A stretch of DNA of 52,675 nt from Acidobacteriota bacterium (GCA_039028635.1 JBCCHV010000045.1:1-52675); one strand, 5' to 3'. Shown: positions 24,969 to 33,726, numbered from the stretch's first letter. Translations and numbers: made by a program. Notes: a model not told the origin generated them from the sequence alone.

Positions 24969-26687
24969 CTACGTTCCATCGCCGGACTCGATGGCCGTTT
25001 CTGGATCCCAGAAGTCGACCTCACCGTCGACAAACTCCATGACGTAGTTCACTCGCTCGAGGTAGCAGGTGGGAACGTCGACGACGAAGTAGGCGTCGTC
25101 CGCGGTGGTGTCGTCGGCGGAGGCTTCGACGCCGCTGGGCAGGCTCGCTTCCCAGTCGGAGTTATCGGCGGTGCAGTGCTGCTGACAGCCGGCGGGATCC
25201 GCAAAGCAGTCCAGCTCACAGTCCGGCTCGAGAAACCAGACGGCGCGGATGCCGAGGCTCAGGCCGTGGACCTGCCAGGCGAGCTGACAACCGTCGGCGG
25301 GAACCGGATCGAAGGTGAAGGTCTCTTCGGCCCCGGCACAGGAGCCGTTGTTGAGCACGTTGCCGTCGCTCTTGTACTGGTCGGTGTAGAGAAGGGTGGT
25401 GACCGAGTCGGGATCGGCGATGGAGGTATGGCAGATCGACTCGTAGGCGCCGATGTCGCAGAGGGGGGCCGGGTTGTTGAGGCCGTCGCCGAAGTTGAAG
25501 CGGTCGACTCCGCGCTGGTCGGGAACGCGGCCGACGTTCTCGCAGGGGTACTGGTCAAACAGGATCGAGCAGAAGGGATCTTCGTCCGCCGGGATGTCGC
25601 AGAGCGGAATGTGGACCTTGGTGAATGCACCGTCGTCGACGAGGGCTTCCGTCAGGGTGAAGGTGACGTCTTCATGGTCGTCGAGATGGGTCAGGGCGCA
25701 GCTCGCGTCGGTGGCGGCGTTGTGTCCGCCGCTCGCCAGACCGGCGAGGTCGCCGGCGCAGAGGTCGGCGTCGCCGTGCAAGGCGGTCTTTTCGATGGCG
25801 AAAGCACGGTCGCCGGCGAGGTAGAGGGAGCTGCCGCTGCCGGCCGGAAGAATGCTGTTGCCCTTGAAGGTCACCTGCTCGACGGTGTCGGCAGGCGTAT
25901 TGGAAGGTCCGCTGCGGTAGAGGGCACCGCCCTCGAAGGCCTCATTGCCCGAAAAGGTGCTGTTGCGGAAGGTGAGCTGATCGACGTTCGACCAGGCGAC
26001 GATGGCGCCGCCCCGGTTGGTTGCGGTGTTGCCCGAGAAAGTGCTGTTGAAGACGTCCAAGCGACCGCGGTCGGCAGCCAGGGCTCCACCGCTCACCGCG
26101 GCATTGTTCCTCAGGGTGGCGAAAATGAGATCGACCTCTCCTCGACTGTAGATGGCGCCGCCGGCGATGGTCGCTTGGTTGTCGGAGAGCTCGAGGCGCA
26201 GTCCCTCGACCTTGCCCTCCTGGCTGATCCAAATGGCCCCTCCGCGGGGAGCTCGGCCGCCGGCGAGGGTGAGCCGAACCAGATTCAAGGAGCCCGTGCC
26301 CCCGACATTGAAGAAACGATGATCGCTGGCCGAGGTTGCGGCTTCGATGCGCGCGCCGTGACCGTTGATGGTGACGCCGCCAACGATCTTGGGGAGCTGG
26401 CCTTCGGTTTTGTAAGTGGTGTCCGCGGCGAGCTCGATCACGGCTGCCGCGCTACCCGAAATCCAGCGGCAGCCGCCGGTGGAAGACGCTTCTTTGGCGG
26501 TCTTGACGGCCTCCCAGAGGGTGCAAGTGCTTTCACCGTCGTCTCCCCAGGCTGTCGAGGTCACCGAGATGGTGGTGCCCGTGGCCGTGGTGGCGAGGGT
26601 GAGCAAAAGCACGGTCGTGAGGATCAGACCGCGGCCGGCGGAGCGGGACGAGGTTGAGGAAGGACGGAACTGGATGCAGGTCGACAT
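24969..26687 (-). CDS. secreted right-handed beta-helix protein (choice-of-anchor/CSLREA-like)
   Basis: ATG 26687 with AGGAG gives 572 residues. Signal peptide about 20-38 (L-I-L-T-T-V-L-L-L-T-L-A). The segment S-T-C-T-L-W-E-A-V resembles the CSLREA region that begins such proteins. Residues about 110-330 are parallel beta-helix coils (N-A-A-V-S-G-G-A-L, N-S-T-F-S-G-N-T-A-T-N-R-G-G-A-I, N-S-T-F-S-G-N-E-A-F-E-G-G-A-L). The end of the helix has D-I-G-A-Y-E. A cysteine-rich beta domain follows (about 340-572). Probably surface-attached or released. No C-terminal IPTL signal. Confidence 0.85.
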   Translation of the reverse strand: MSTCIQFRPSSTSSRSAGRGLILTTVLLLTLATTATGTTISVTSTAWGDDGESTCTLWEAVKTAKEASSTGGCRWISGSAAAVIELAADTTYKTEGQLPKIVGGVTINGHGARIEAATSASDHRFFNVGGTGSLNLVRLTLAGGRAPRGGAIWISQEGKVEGLRLELSDNQATIAGGAIYSRGEVDLIFATLRNNAAVSGGALAADRGRLDVFNSTFSGNTATNRGGAIVAWSNVDQLTFRNSTFSGNEAFEGGALYRSGPSNTPADTVEQVTFKGNSILPAGSGSSLYLAGDRAFAIEKTALHGDADLCAGDLAGLASGGHNAATDASCALTHLDDHEDVTFTLTEALVDDGAFTKVHIPLCDIPADEDPFCSILFDQYPCENVGRVPDQRGVDRFNFGDGLNNPAPLCDIGAYESICHTSIADPDSVTTLLYTDQYKSDGNVLNNGSCAGAEETFTFDPVPADGCQLAWQVHGLSLGIRAVWFLEPDCELDCFADPAGCQQHCTADNSDWEASLPSGVEASADDTTADDAYFVVDVPTCYLERVNYVMEFVDGEVDFWDPETAIESGDGT

Positions 26688-27097
26688 GGTTCGACTCCTG
26701 AAAGGAAAAGCCCTGCGGCGGTGATCTGTCGCGAGGACTGAGTGATTCGGTGCTGCGTTGAAGGTCATTGAAACGCGGTTCCAGGGAGCGAGTCCTCTAG
26801 CTCGTCTCTGGAAACTCTCTGGATGACCAAGGCTCGTCTTTTCAGTGGTTTGAAGGGGCTGATCGTTGCAGCCCCGAGGACATCCTCGAGGCTGTCGGCA
26901 GCCAGGCCAGCGGAAATTCCTTTGTCCGTGGGGCTTTTCGGCGGCCTCCGAGGGGAGGACGAGGTTTCCAGAGGAAAGCCCGAGAGTTCCTAGAGGACGC
27001 CGGGACCCGCTGTGGGCTGAGATGGGGCCGTCACAGCACGGGGCCGATCCCAAGAACGCTTCCGTGCTCACCGAATCCGAACTTCAAAGGAGACGTC
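26688..27097. other. 410-bp divergent intergenic region
   Basis: It separates two divergent beta-helix genes. It holds both ribosome sites (AGGAG near 26695 on the minus strand and AAAGGAG near 27087 on the plus strand) and a bulged hairpin at about 26782-26814 (arms CCAGGGA and TCTCTGG plus CGAG/CTCG). I see no coding sequence and no clear -35/-10 pair. Confidence 0.4.
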
Positions 27098-27868
27098 ATG
27101 TCCCAAGCCAAATCGATCCTGATCCTCTTCGTCCTGTTCTTCGCGACCTCGCTGGCTGCTCAGTCGGCGACCCTGACCGTCTGCGCTTCCGGCTGCGCCT
27201 ACAGCTCGATCCAAGGTGCCCTGGCCGCCGCCAGTGACGGCGACACCCTGGAGCTCGCGGCCGAGACCTTCTTCGAGGGTGATCTGATGGTTGATCGCGA
27301 CCTCACCATCCGTTGCGCCAGCGGCTTCGCCACGGTCGATGGCAATGGCGCTCTCACGGTGTTCGAGATCGACAGCGACGCCTACGTGACCTTCGAGAAC
27401 CTGCGCCTGACGGACGCCACCCGCGCCGTGATCACCAATCACGGCACGGCCCGGCTGGAGACGGTTTATGTTCTCGGCAGCGGGGCCGACAGTACCTACG
27501 GCGGCATCGTCAACTATGCCGACGCCTTCTTGCAGGTGCTCGATGCCAGTGTGGTGGCCGGCCATCGCTCGCCGACCCTCGGAGGCGGGATCAACAACTT
27601 CGGTGATCTCGAGATCGACAACAGCACCATCCTCGGCAACCGGGGGCGTCTGGGTGGCGGCATCCTCAACTCCCAGGGTGATGTGGTGGTGACGGCCAGC
27701 AGCATCAGTGGAAACCGGGCGACGCTGCGCGGTGGTGGCTATGCCAACGTCAACGTTCATGGTGGGGCGGTCATCGTGCTGCCGAGCGCAAGCTTCAGCA
27801 GCAACATCGCCGACGTCGACTGCGACCGCTACTACGACATCCATCGCACGCCAGCTTGCGTCAACTAG
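27098..27868 (+). CDS. secreted right-handed beta-helix protein
   Basis: A 256-residue exported protein (signal MSQAKSILILFVLFFATSLA, cleavage near A-Q-S-A). A short Cys pair (V-C-A-S-G-C) is followed by Y-S-S-I-Q-G-A-L-A-A-A, the usual entry of pectate-lyase-like and PbH1 beta-helix proteins. Coils with G-G-I-V-N-Y, G-G-G-I-N-N-F-G, G-G-G-I-L-N-S-Q-G and S-G-N-R-A-T-L-R-G-G-G-Y continue to the C-terminus. No catalytic motif is evident. AAAGGAG lies before the ATG. It is a smaller relative of the divergent beta-helix protein at 24969-26687. Confidence 0.85.
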   Translation: MSQAKSILILFVLFFATSLAAQSATLTVCASGCAYSSIQGALAAASDGDTLELAAETFFEGDLMVDRDLTIRCASGFATVDGNGALTVFEIDSDAYVTFENLRLTDATRAVITNHGTARLETVYVLGSGADSTYGGIVNYADAFLQVLDASVVAGHRSPTLGGGINNFGDLEIDNSTILGNRGRLGGGILNSQGDVVVTASSISGNRATLRGGGYANVNVHGGAVIVLPSASFSSNIADVDCDRYYDIHRTPACVN

Positions 27869-27875
27869 CAGCGCT

Positions 27876-27899
27876 GAAAAGTCCGCTTCGCGGCTTTTC
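27876..27899 (+). terminator. terminator hairpin after the beta-helix gene
   Basis: GAAAAG-T-CCGC (27876-27886), loop TTC, GCGG-CTTTTC (27890-27899): a stem with one bulged T that begins 7 bases after the stop codon. T-rich bases lie in and after the 3' arm. Confidence 0.65.
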
Positions 27900-28011
27900 C
27901 TTCGCTTGCTGATTGCTTTTCGGGCCGCGCACCCCGTCAAGGGCGGCAGGGAGCTGTCTGCCATGAAGTCTTACTGACCGTGGCGTCCTGCTCTCAGCGC
28001 GGCCGGTTGCG

Positions 28012-28045
28012 AATCGACCCCCGGAGGTACCTTCGGGGGTCGATT
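28012..28045. terminator. perfect 12-bp hairpin directly upstream of the MarR promoter
   Basis: AATCGACCCCCG (28012-28023) and CGGGGGTCGATT (28034-28045) form a perfect 12-bp stem with a 10-base loop. It ends 3 bases before the MarR gene -35 box. It may insulate the MarR operon from upstream transcription. Confidence 0.6.
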
Positions 28046-28048
28046 GTC

Positions 28049-28077
28049 TTGACATCAAGAATCTTGATTCCTAGCAT
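28049..28077 (+). promoter_or_regulatory. MarR operon promoter with palindromic operator in the spacer
   Basis: Perfect -35 TTGACA (28049-28054), 17-bp spacer, -10 TAGCAT (28072-28077). The spacer carries ATCAAGA-A-TCTTGAT-type dyad at 28054-28068, perfect except for its central base. A regulator bound there would block RNA polymerase. The predicted start site falls at or beside the ATG at 28084, implying a leaderless message. Confidence 0.8.
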
Positions 28078-28083
28078 GGGGCC

Positions 28084-28596
28084 ATGGGAAGAGAAGACCT
28101 GCTCGATGAGCTGCAGCGGGAATGGCGGCGCGAGAGGCCCGACCTGGCGACCGACGGCATGGCCGTGGTGGGGCGCCTCATCCTGCTCGGGGAGGCCCTC
28201 AAGAAGCGCGCCCACCGAGTCTTGGCGCCCTTTGGCCTCGGTTACACCGATCTCGATGTGCTGGCGACCTTGCGGCGCAGCGGTGAGCCTTGTGTCTTGC
28301 GGCCGGCCGACCTGCTGCAGAAGGTTCTGATTCAAAGTGGTTCCTTGACCGCCTGCCTCGATCGGCTGGAGCGGCAGGGCTGGGTCGAGCGGGTGCCGAA
28401 CCCACAGGACCGGCGGGGACGCTCGGTGGCCTTGACGAAGAGCGGCCGCGAGCTGGTGGATCGCGCCATTGCGGCGCGCTTTGCCTCGGCCGAGGAGCTG
28501 ATGGCGTCCGTCGCCGCTTCCGATCGCGACCGCCTCGCCGACCTGCTGCGCGATTTGCTCGCGATCGTCAACTCCGTTCAAGAGGAGAGTCCATGA
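28084..28596 (+). CDS. MarR-family transcriptional regulator
   Basis: A 170-residue MarR protein, typical length. N-terminal dimerisation helix (about 1-45), winged helix about 55-130 with L-G-Y-T-D-L-D-V-L-A-T-L, recognition helix S-G-S-L-T-A-C-L-D-R-L and the wing D-R-R-G-R-S-V-A-L-T-K-S-G. Cys71 and Cys96 are present but no known sensing pattern is clear. No ribosome site precedes the ATG; the promoter lies 6 bp away, so translation is probably leaderless. Its stop overlaps the start of the downstream hydrolase (ATGA), which marks that gene as the likely regulated target. Confidence 0.93.
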   Translation: MGREDLLDELQREWRRERPDLATDGMAVVGRLILLGEALKKRAHRVLAPFGLGYTDLDVLATLRRSGEPCVLRPADLLQKVLIQSGSLTACLDRLERQGWVERVPNPQDRRGRSVALTKSGRELVDRAIAARFASAEELMASVAASDRDRLADLLRDLLAIVNSVQEESP

Positions 28597-30089
28597 GCCT
28601 GCAGCGTTTTCTGGTGGTGTTTTCTGGAATGACGGCCGTCTTGCTGCTGGGCGCTTGTGCGACTCAGACCGTCGAGCGCCGTTCCCTCACCCTGTTCCAA
28701 GAGACCCTCGCCCTCGAAGACGGTGGCGAGGCCACGTACGAGCGCGGTGTCCTCGAGACGGCGGTGCGGCGCTCGCTCGAGGGGGGAGATCGCATCGAGG
28801 TCGAGTTCTTCCGCTTTCCTCGTCAGCCCGGTGCGCCTGCGGAGGCACCACCGATCTTCATGCTGCGCGGGGGCCCGGGATTCGGAGGGCTGGGCCCCTA
28901 TCTCGATCGCCCCGGGTACTACGAAGACCGCATTGCGCCGCTGACGGCGCTGTCCGATGTGGTGATTCCCGGCCAGCGAGGCTTCGGCTCGTCTGGCGAG
29001 ACGCCCTGTGGGCCGAGCCGCGAGCTCACCGCTCGCGAGGTGTTCGATGACGACTTGCTCGCCGAGGCGCTGAGCGATGCGACCGAGGAGTGTCGGCGAG
29101 CCTGGGAGGAGCAGGGGCTCGATCTCGGGGGCTTCACGGTGGTGGAGGCGGCGGCCGACGTCGCCGAGATCGCGACCGAGCTGGGCTATGGCGCGATTCA
29201 GCTTTGGGGCGTGAGCTTCGGCTCCCACTGGGCGATGACGGTGATGCGCAACCATCCGGAGCTGGTGGCGCGGGCCACCCTGGGAGGTCTCGAGGGACCG
29301 GATCACACCTACGACATGCCGAGCGACTATCTGGCGGCCCTCGAGCGCATCGCGGCCGCCGCCGAGGCCTCGCCGGAGCTGTCCGCGGCGATGCCGGCGG
29401 AAGGTTTGCTGGCGGCCTATCGGAGCCTGGTCGAAGCGGCCGACGGGAATCCGATTGCGGTGAGCGTGGATCATGACGGAGAGGCGCTGCAGGTCGAGCT
29501 CGATGGCGACGCCCTGCGCTCGCTGGTGCGCGGCTACTCTGGCAGCACGGCCTTTCGGCACCGCATGGTCGCCTGGCCCAAGGATCTCCTCGCCATGATT
29601 TCGGGAGACTTCCAGGAAGCGGCCGTGGACTATGTCGACGACCGCCTCGACCGCGACATGAGCGATGCCGCGTTCTTCCTGATCGACTGCGCCTCCGGCA
29701 TCAGCGAGGAGCGCGGTGAGCGATTGCGCAACGATCCGGCAGCGGCCCTGGTGGGGCGCACCTGGCGCTTCTACGACGTCGCCTGCGCGGCCTGGGATGC
29801 GGACCTCGGCGAGGACTTCCGTCGGCCCTTCGAGAGCGATATCCCGACCCTCCTGGTGCAAGGCAACTGGGACACCTCGACGCCCTATGAAAACGCCGTC
29901 GAGCTGCGGCCGTTCTTCCGCAGGCACCGCTTCGTCCACGTCGAAGGGGGCTCCCACGGCGCCCTGCGGGAAGCGCGCGAAGAGGTCGAGGGCTTTCGCG
30001 AGGCGGTCGACCATTGGCTGGCCACGGGGGAGCTCGAGGCCATTCCGGAGCGGGTCGAGCTGCCGCCGATGGCCTGGTCCGCGCCCTGA
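28593..30089 (+). CDS. TAP-like alpha/beta hydrolase lipoprotein (peptidase S33 type)
   Basis: ATG 28593 with GAGGAG at 28582-28587 gives 498 residues; the longer upstream frame is a shadow of the MarR gene. Lipobox L-L-L-G-A-C. Alpha/beta hydrolase fold with oxyanion G-G-P-G, nucleophile Ser in G-V-S-F-G, Asp in G-N-W-D-T-S-T-P and His in E-G-G-S-H-G. The C-terminal part matches the TAP-like domain of tripeptidyl/proline iminopeptidases. These enzymes cleave short peptides or hydrolyse peptide-like antibiotics. Translational coupling to a MarR gene suggests an inducible detoxifying or peptide-processing hydrolase (inference). Confidence 0.9.
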   Translation: MSLQRFLVVFSGMTAVLLLGACATQTVERRSLTLFQETLALEDGGEATYERGVLETAVRRSLEGGDRIEVEFFRFPRQPGAPAEAPPIFMLRGGPGFGGLGPYLDRPGYYEDRIAPLTALSDVVIPGQRGFGSSGETPCGPSRELTAREVFDDDLLAEALSDATEECRRAWEEQGLDLGGFTVVEAAADVAEIATELGYGAIQLWGVSFGSHWAMTVMRNHPELVARATLGGLEGPDHTYDMPSDYLAALERIAAAAEASPELSAAMPAEGLLAAYRSLVEAADGNPIAVSVDHDGEALQVELDGDALRSLVRGYSGSTAFRHRMVAWPKDLLAMISGDFQEAAVDYVDDRLDRDMSDAAFFLIDCASGISEERGERLRNDPAAALVGRTWRFYDVACAAWDADLGEDFRRPFESDIPTLLVQGNWDTSTPYENAVELRPFFRRHRFVHVEGGSHGALREAREEVEGFREAVDHWLATGELEAIPERVELPPMAWSAP

Positions 30090-30104
30090 ACGCCGAGTAG
30101 ATCC

Positions 30105-30605
30105 TTGGAGATTTCGAGCCCCCGCCTGGTTCTGGCACCGCTGTCTGCCGACGATACGGAGGCGCTTCACCGCTTGTGGACTTCCGAGCCGGTGCGGCGC
30201 TTTCTGTGGGATGACGAGGTCATCCCCTTGGCGACCACCCGTGACCTGATCGAGGAGAATGAGCAGCGCTTCGCCGAGCTCGGGCACGGCCTGTGGGGGC
30301 TCCGTCGGCGGGACGATGCGGAGCTGATCGGCTTTGCTGGCTTCTGGCCGTTCCACGAGCCGCCGGTGCTCGAGCTGATCTTCGGTCTGGCGGCCGATCA
30401 CTGGGGCCAGGGCTTTGCCTTCGAAGCGGCGACGCGGGTGATTCGCCATGGCTTCGAGGCTCTCGCCTTCGAGCGCATCGCCGCCAGCACCGATGTCGGC
30501 AATCGGCCTTCGCAGAAGCTGCTGGACCGGCTCGGGATGGTCCGCCGTCGGCAGGCCGTGGTCGCCGGCCTAGACACTCTTTTCTACGAGCTCGAGCGGG
30601 GCTGA
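30105..30605 (+). CDS. GNAT N-acetyltransferase (RimJ/RimL type)
   Basis: A 166-residue GNAT enzyme. The N-terminus P-R-L-V-L-A-P-L begins the fold; the acetyl-CoA site is in D-H-W-G-Q-G-F-A-F-E-A (Q/R-x-x-G-x-A pattern); N-R-P-S-Q-K-L-L-D-R-L-G-M is the classic C-terminal helix. Likely substrate is an amine of a protein N-terminus or small molecule. TTG start with only weak ribosome signal; 15 bp after the hydrolase stop, so it is probably the third gene of the MarR operon. Confidence 0.88.
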   Translation: MEISSPRLVLAPLSADDTEALHRLWTSEPVRRFLWDDEVIPLATTRDLIEENEQRFAELGHGLWGLRRRDDAELIGFAGFWPFHEPPVLELIFGLAADHWGQGFAFEAATRVIRHGFEALAFERIAASTDVGNRPSQKLLDRLGMVRRRQAVVAGLDTLFYELERG

Positions 30606-30639
30606 ACCGAGGTCCTACGCCGAGGGGTGAGCTACCGTT

Positions 30640-30676
30640 ATTCGTGATAATCTCTATTTTGCATATTTAAATTATC
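30640..30676 (+). promoter_or_regulatory. AT-rich promoter island before the S1 protease
   Basis: A short A/T-rich block (GATAATCTC, TTTTGCATATTTAAATTAT) interrupts GC-rich sequence 35-70 bp before the protease start. Several -10-like hexamers occur, and I cannot choose one. It resembles the AT-rich block upstream of the CHAT gene. Confidence 0.45.
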
Positions 30677-30709
30677 TGGACTTTGAATGTCCGAGCCAAG
30701 GAGATCGTC

Positions 30710-32017
30710 ATGACGCGGATGCGGATGCTGTGCCTGGGACTCGCTCTGATGGTTGTCGTATTGGCCGCCTCGCCCCTGTCGGCGCAGCTGGTCGAGTTCC
30801 GGGAGGAGGTCGCGAAGTACACGGCTCTCTACGGAGTTCATGAAGCGGAAGCCCTGCGTCGCCTCCAGCTGCAAGCAGCGGTGGGAGAGCTCGACGCCAA
30901 GCTGATGGCCGAGCACGGTGGCGCCTTCGCCGGCTTGTGGATCGAGCACGAGCCGGACTTTCGCGTGGTGGTGCGATTCAAGGCACCCCACGGCCGCCAC
31001 GTCCTCGATGGACTCAAGCTCGATCGCAAGCTGCGGCCGCACCTCGAGCTGCGCAGCGACGCTCGCTACTCGCGAGAGGAGCTCAAGGCGGCCCAGCAGG
31101 CGGCGATCTACATGGCGCGCGAGCTGGGAGCCGAGATCGATGCGAATCTCGACGTCGAGGGCAATCGGGTCGAGCTCTACAGCACCGATGCGGCGGGCCT
31201 GAGGGGCCGTTTGGCGGATCGTTCTCTGCGCCTGCCGGCGGCAGTCGAGGTCCAGGCGGTCGAAGCTTTGGCGCAGCCGGTCGAGCTCGCCAAGGTCTAC
31301 GCCGGCCTGCGTTTCTTGAAGAAACCCCTGGGCAATCTCAACTGCACCACCGGCTTTGCCGCCTTCGACAACGCCACCCGCCTGCGCGGCATTTTGACCG
31401 CCGGACACTGCCTGGATCGTCTGTACTACATCGGCACCCACTTCCCGATGCAGCGCGAAGACGTGCGCGGCTCGCAGGACATCCAGTGGCATCGCTACGA
31501 CGTCTATGCGTTGAAGCCCTGGATGCAGGCGGCCAACGCCATTCGCCCGGTGTCTGGAACGCGGCACCGCAACAATCAGGCGAACGGCACCTTCGTTTGC
31601 AAGCACGGCTCGTCCACCGGCTTCACCTGCGGCACCATCAGCGGTCGCGATTTCGCCCCGGGTTATCTGATCGAAGCGGAAGCCACTTTCATGCTCGCCG
31701 AGCCCGGGGACGATCCCCTCGCTCAAGGCGGCGATAGCGGTGGCCCCGTGTTTGCCGGCGAGATCGCCTTCGGCATCGTCAGCGGCCGAGTGTTCGACGA
31801 GATGATCTACATGGCGATCAACTTCGTCGACGAGCTCGACGTCACCGTCATGACCGGGCCTCTCGATCCGCCACCGGTGACCTGCACTGACGAGTGCGAC
31901 GACGCCTTCGCAAACTGCATCAACCGCTACTGCAACCTGACGCCGAACACCTTCATGTGCACCGAAGGCTGCGAGCTCGACTGGGAAGACTGCATGTGTG
32001 ATTGCGGCGAGTGCTGA
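30710..32017 (+). CDS. secreted S1-family serine protease with pro-domain and cysteine-rich tail
   Basis: ATG 30710 with AAGGAGA gives 435 residues. Signal peptide about 1-25. A pro-region (about 26-195) resembles the alpha-lytic/streptogrisin propeptide class by position and charged helices. The trypsin-like domain has His233 in L-T-A-G-H-C, an Asp near 257 (G-S-Q-D-I-Q-W-H) and Ser343 in G-G-D-S-G-G-P-V. Disulfide candidates occur in C-K-H-G and T-C-G-T. The last 45 residues contain ten cysteines (C-T-D-E-C to C-D-C-G-E-C), an unusual extension for bacterial S1 proteases. Probably released outside the cell and autoactivated. Confidence 0.88.
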   Translation: MTRMRMLCLGLALMVVVLAASPLSAQLVEFREEVAKYTALYGVHEAEALRRLQLQAAVGELDAKLMAEHGGAFAGLWIEHEPDFRVVVRFKAPHGRHVLDGLKLDRKLRPHLELRSDARYSREELKAAQQAAIYMARELGAEIDANLDVEGNRVELYSTDAAGLRGRLADRSLRLPAAVEVQAVEALAQPVELAKVYAGLRFLKKPLGNLNCTTGFAAFDNATRLRGILTAGHCLDRLYYIGTHFPMQREDVRGSQDIQWHRYDVYALKPWMQAANAIRPVSGTRHRNNQANGTFVCKHGSSTGFTCGTISGRDFAPGYLIEAEATFMLAEPGDDPLAQGGDSGGPVFAGEIAFGIVSGRVFDEMIYMAINFVDELDVTVMTGPLDPPPVTCTDECDDAFANCINRYCNLTPNTFMCTEGCELDWEDCMCDCGEC

Positions 32018-32076
32018 GGCCGACGGTCGAGAGGTCGTCCCAGGGCCGAAGTGCGGTCTCCGGTTAGGATAGGCCG

Positions 32077-32496
32077 GTGAGCACCGAAGATCTTCGTGAT
32101 TCCCGGCCCCGGCGGGCTCTCGCCGGCTTGCGCATCGCCGTCGCCTTGTTGTTGGCGATCCACGGCGGTGCCCGCATCGCGCTCGGGATCGTCGATGATT
32201 TCGGTACTTTTCTTACCGCCAGTGGCTTTCCGTTGGGTTTGGCCTGCGCCTGGGCGGTGACCGTCTTCGAGCTGCTCGGCAGCGGCCTTCTCGCCCTCGG
32301 GCGCTGGATTCGCCCGATCTCCCTGGCCTTCGCCGCCGAGCTCGCCCTCGGGGTCGTTCTGGTACACGCTCAGGAAGGTTGGTTCGTGGTCGGTGCCGGG
32401 CGTAATGGCATGGAGTACAGCTTCCTGCTGATCGTCGTTCTACTGGCCCTGGCGTTTGTCGGCGCCGGTGGTGGGCGCGCCTTCCGAGCCCCCTGA
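32077..32496 (+). CDS. DoxX-family membrane protein
   Basis: A 139-residue protein with four hydrophobic helices (about 15-38, 48-72, 80-98, 112-132), the DoxX/DoxD pattern. The first helix begins A-G-L-R-I-A-V-A-L-L-L-A-I-H-G-G. DoxX-like proteins associate with redox functions but members are diverse. GTG start; TAGGAT lies 6 nt upstream (32065-32070), which could be a -10 box of a leaderless message or a weak AGGA ribosome site. Confidence 0.85.
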   Translation: MSTEDLRDSRPRRALAGLRIAVALLLAIHGGARIALGIVDDFGTFLTASGFPLGLACAWAVTVFELLGSGLLALGRWIRPISLAFAAELALGVVLVHAQEGWFVVGAGRNGMEYSFLLIVVLLALAFVGAGGGRAFRAP

Positions 32497-32617
32497 GCCG
32501 ATTCGACTCCAGAGTCCTTTTCGAAGGGTGACGACGTCTGCAAGCTCGATCCGGATTGCAGCCATGATGGCAGCAGCGGCTCGAGACCCGTCGAGCGGTG
32601 GTCGCTAAGCTGTCGCC

Positions 32618-33541
32618 ATGAAACCGAGGGCTCGGAAACCGAACGGTGATGGCTCCCAGACTGAGGGCCTCCTTTTGCTGGGGTTGGCCGTTCTGCTCGC
32701 GGCGACCGCTTGCGCTTCGGTGAGCAGGATGGGTGCGCCGCCAGCCGAGTGGATCGTCTTTTCGTCGGCTCGCAGTGGCGATGGCGACCTCTATGCCCTG
32801 CAGCCGAAGACCGGTGAGTTGCGCCTTGTCGTCGGCTCGCCGGAGGCAGAAGGTGGAGGCCGCTTCGATGCGGCTCGGGATCGTCTGATCTATCAACGCT
32901 TCGGGGAACCGACGATCCTGATGTCGTCCGGTGAGAAAGTGTTGGACGATCTCGCCGGGGATGCGGCGCCGGTGTGGTCACCGGACGGCGAGAGGATCGC
33001 CTACAGCGCGCGCCGGCGGGGGCAGGAAAACCTCTATGTCGCCCGTATAGATGGTCGTCAGGAAGAGCAGCTCACGAGTGGTCCGGCCAGCGATCGATAT
33101 CCCGCCTGGTCACCCGATGGCAGCGAACTGGTCTTCGCTCGTCGTCTCGAGACCGGTTGGGATCTGCATGCCATTGCGCTTGGAGGCCAAGCCCCCGAGG
33201 TGCGCCGTTTGACTCGGCGGGGTGTCTACGTTGGACACCCTGCTTGGTCACCGGACGGGCGATCCATCGCCTTCGATACCAGCTTCGACGGCGAAATCGA
33301 GATTGCTCGGCTCGATCTTGCGACGGGGAGGGTGGAGCGCTTGACTCGCCGACCTGGGAACGATCTGGTTCCCGCCTGGTCCAGGGATGGCAAGAGTCTC
33401 GCCTTTGGTGGCGAGAGCGAGGGCGACTGGGAGCTTTGGCTTCTCGAGCTGGCCAGCGGCCGCCTGACTCGCTTGACCGAGAGCGAAGGCTTCGACGGCG
33501 GCCCGGTCTTCGTGCCCGCCGATGTGCTCCGGAAACGCTAG
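32618..33541 (+). CDS. TolB-like beta-propeller lipoprotein
   Basis: A 307-residue exported lipoprotein (lipobox A-A-T-A-C). The mature part is built of PD40/WD40-like TolB repeats: S-A-R-S-G-D-G-D-L-Y, P-V-W-S-P-D-G-E-R-I-A-Y-S, P-A-W-S-P-D-G-S-E-L-V-F, P-A-W-S-P-D-G-R-S-I-A-F and P-A-W-S-R-D-G-K-S-L-A-F. It is shorter than TolB and lacks its N-terminal domain, so it is not TolB itself. Binding partner unknown. TAAGCT lies 6 nt before the ATG and there is no ribosome site, again fitting a leaderless message. Confidence 0.87.
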   Translation: MKPRARKPNGDGSQTEGLLLLGLAVLLAATACASVSRMGAPPAEWIVFSSARSGDGDLYALQPKTGELRLVVGSPEAEGGGRFDAARDRLIYQRFGEPTILMSSGEKVLDDLAGDAAPVWSPDGERIAYSARRRGQENLYVARIDGRQEEQLTSGPASDRYPAWSPDGSELVFARRLETGWDLHAIALGGQAPEVRRLTRRGVYVGHPAWSPDGRSIAFDTSFDGEIEIARLDLATGRVERLTRRPGNDLVPAWSRDGKSLAFGGESEGDWELWLLELASGRLTRLTESEGFDGGPVFVPADVLRKR

Positions 33542-33726
33542 TTCGACCTAATCAATCGTTCTCTGCTTCCCGGCCGCCGGTTGCCGAAGCTGCCGCGACC
33601 TTGCGCCAAGCAATCTGGTGAGAAGATCGGGGCCGGCTTTACGACCGGGAGATTGGCATGGCGGTGGTCTGAGTTGCCGCCACCGATCGTGATCGAGTGA
33701 AATCAAGGGAAGGATGGGAACGGGAT

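Noticed and set aside
25176-26657. 493-codon plus-strand frame opposite the larger beta-helix gene
   Set aside because: Val/Gly/Ala-rich shadow without motifs; the minus strand has beta-helix coils and a signal peptide.
28578-30449. 623-codon minus-strand frame opposite the TAP-like hydrolase
   Set aside because: Antisense shadow of a well-supported hydrolase and GNAT gene, with no membrane, signal or domain motif.
32618-33541. True TolB of the Tol-Pal system
   Set aside because: It is a short lipoprotein with propeller repeats only, lacks the TolB N-terminal domain, and no tolA, tolQ, tolR or pal gene is nearby.
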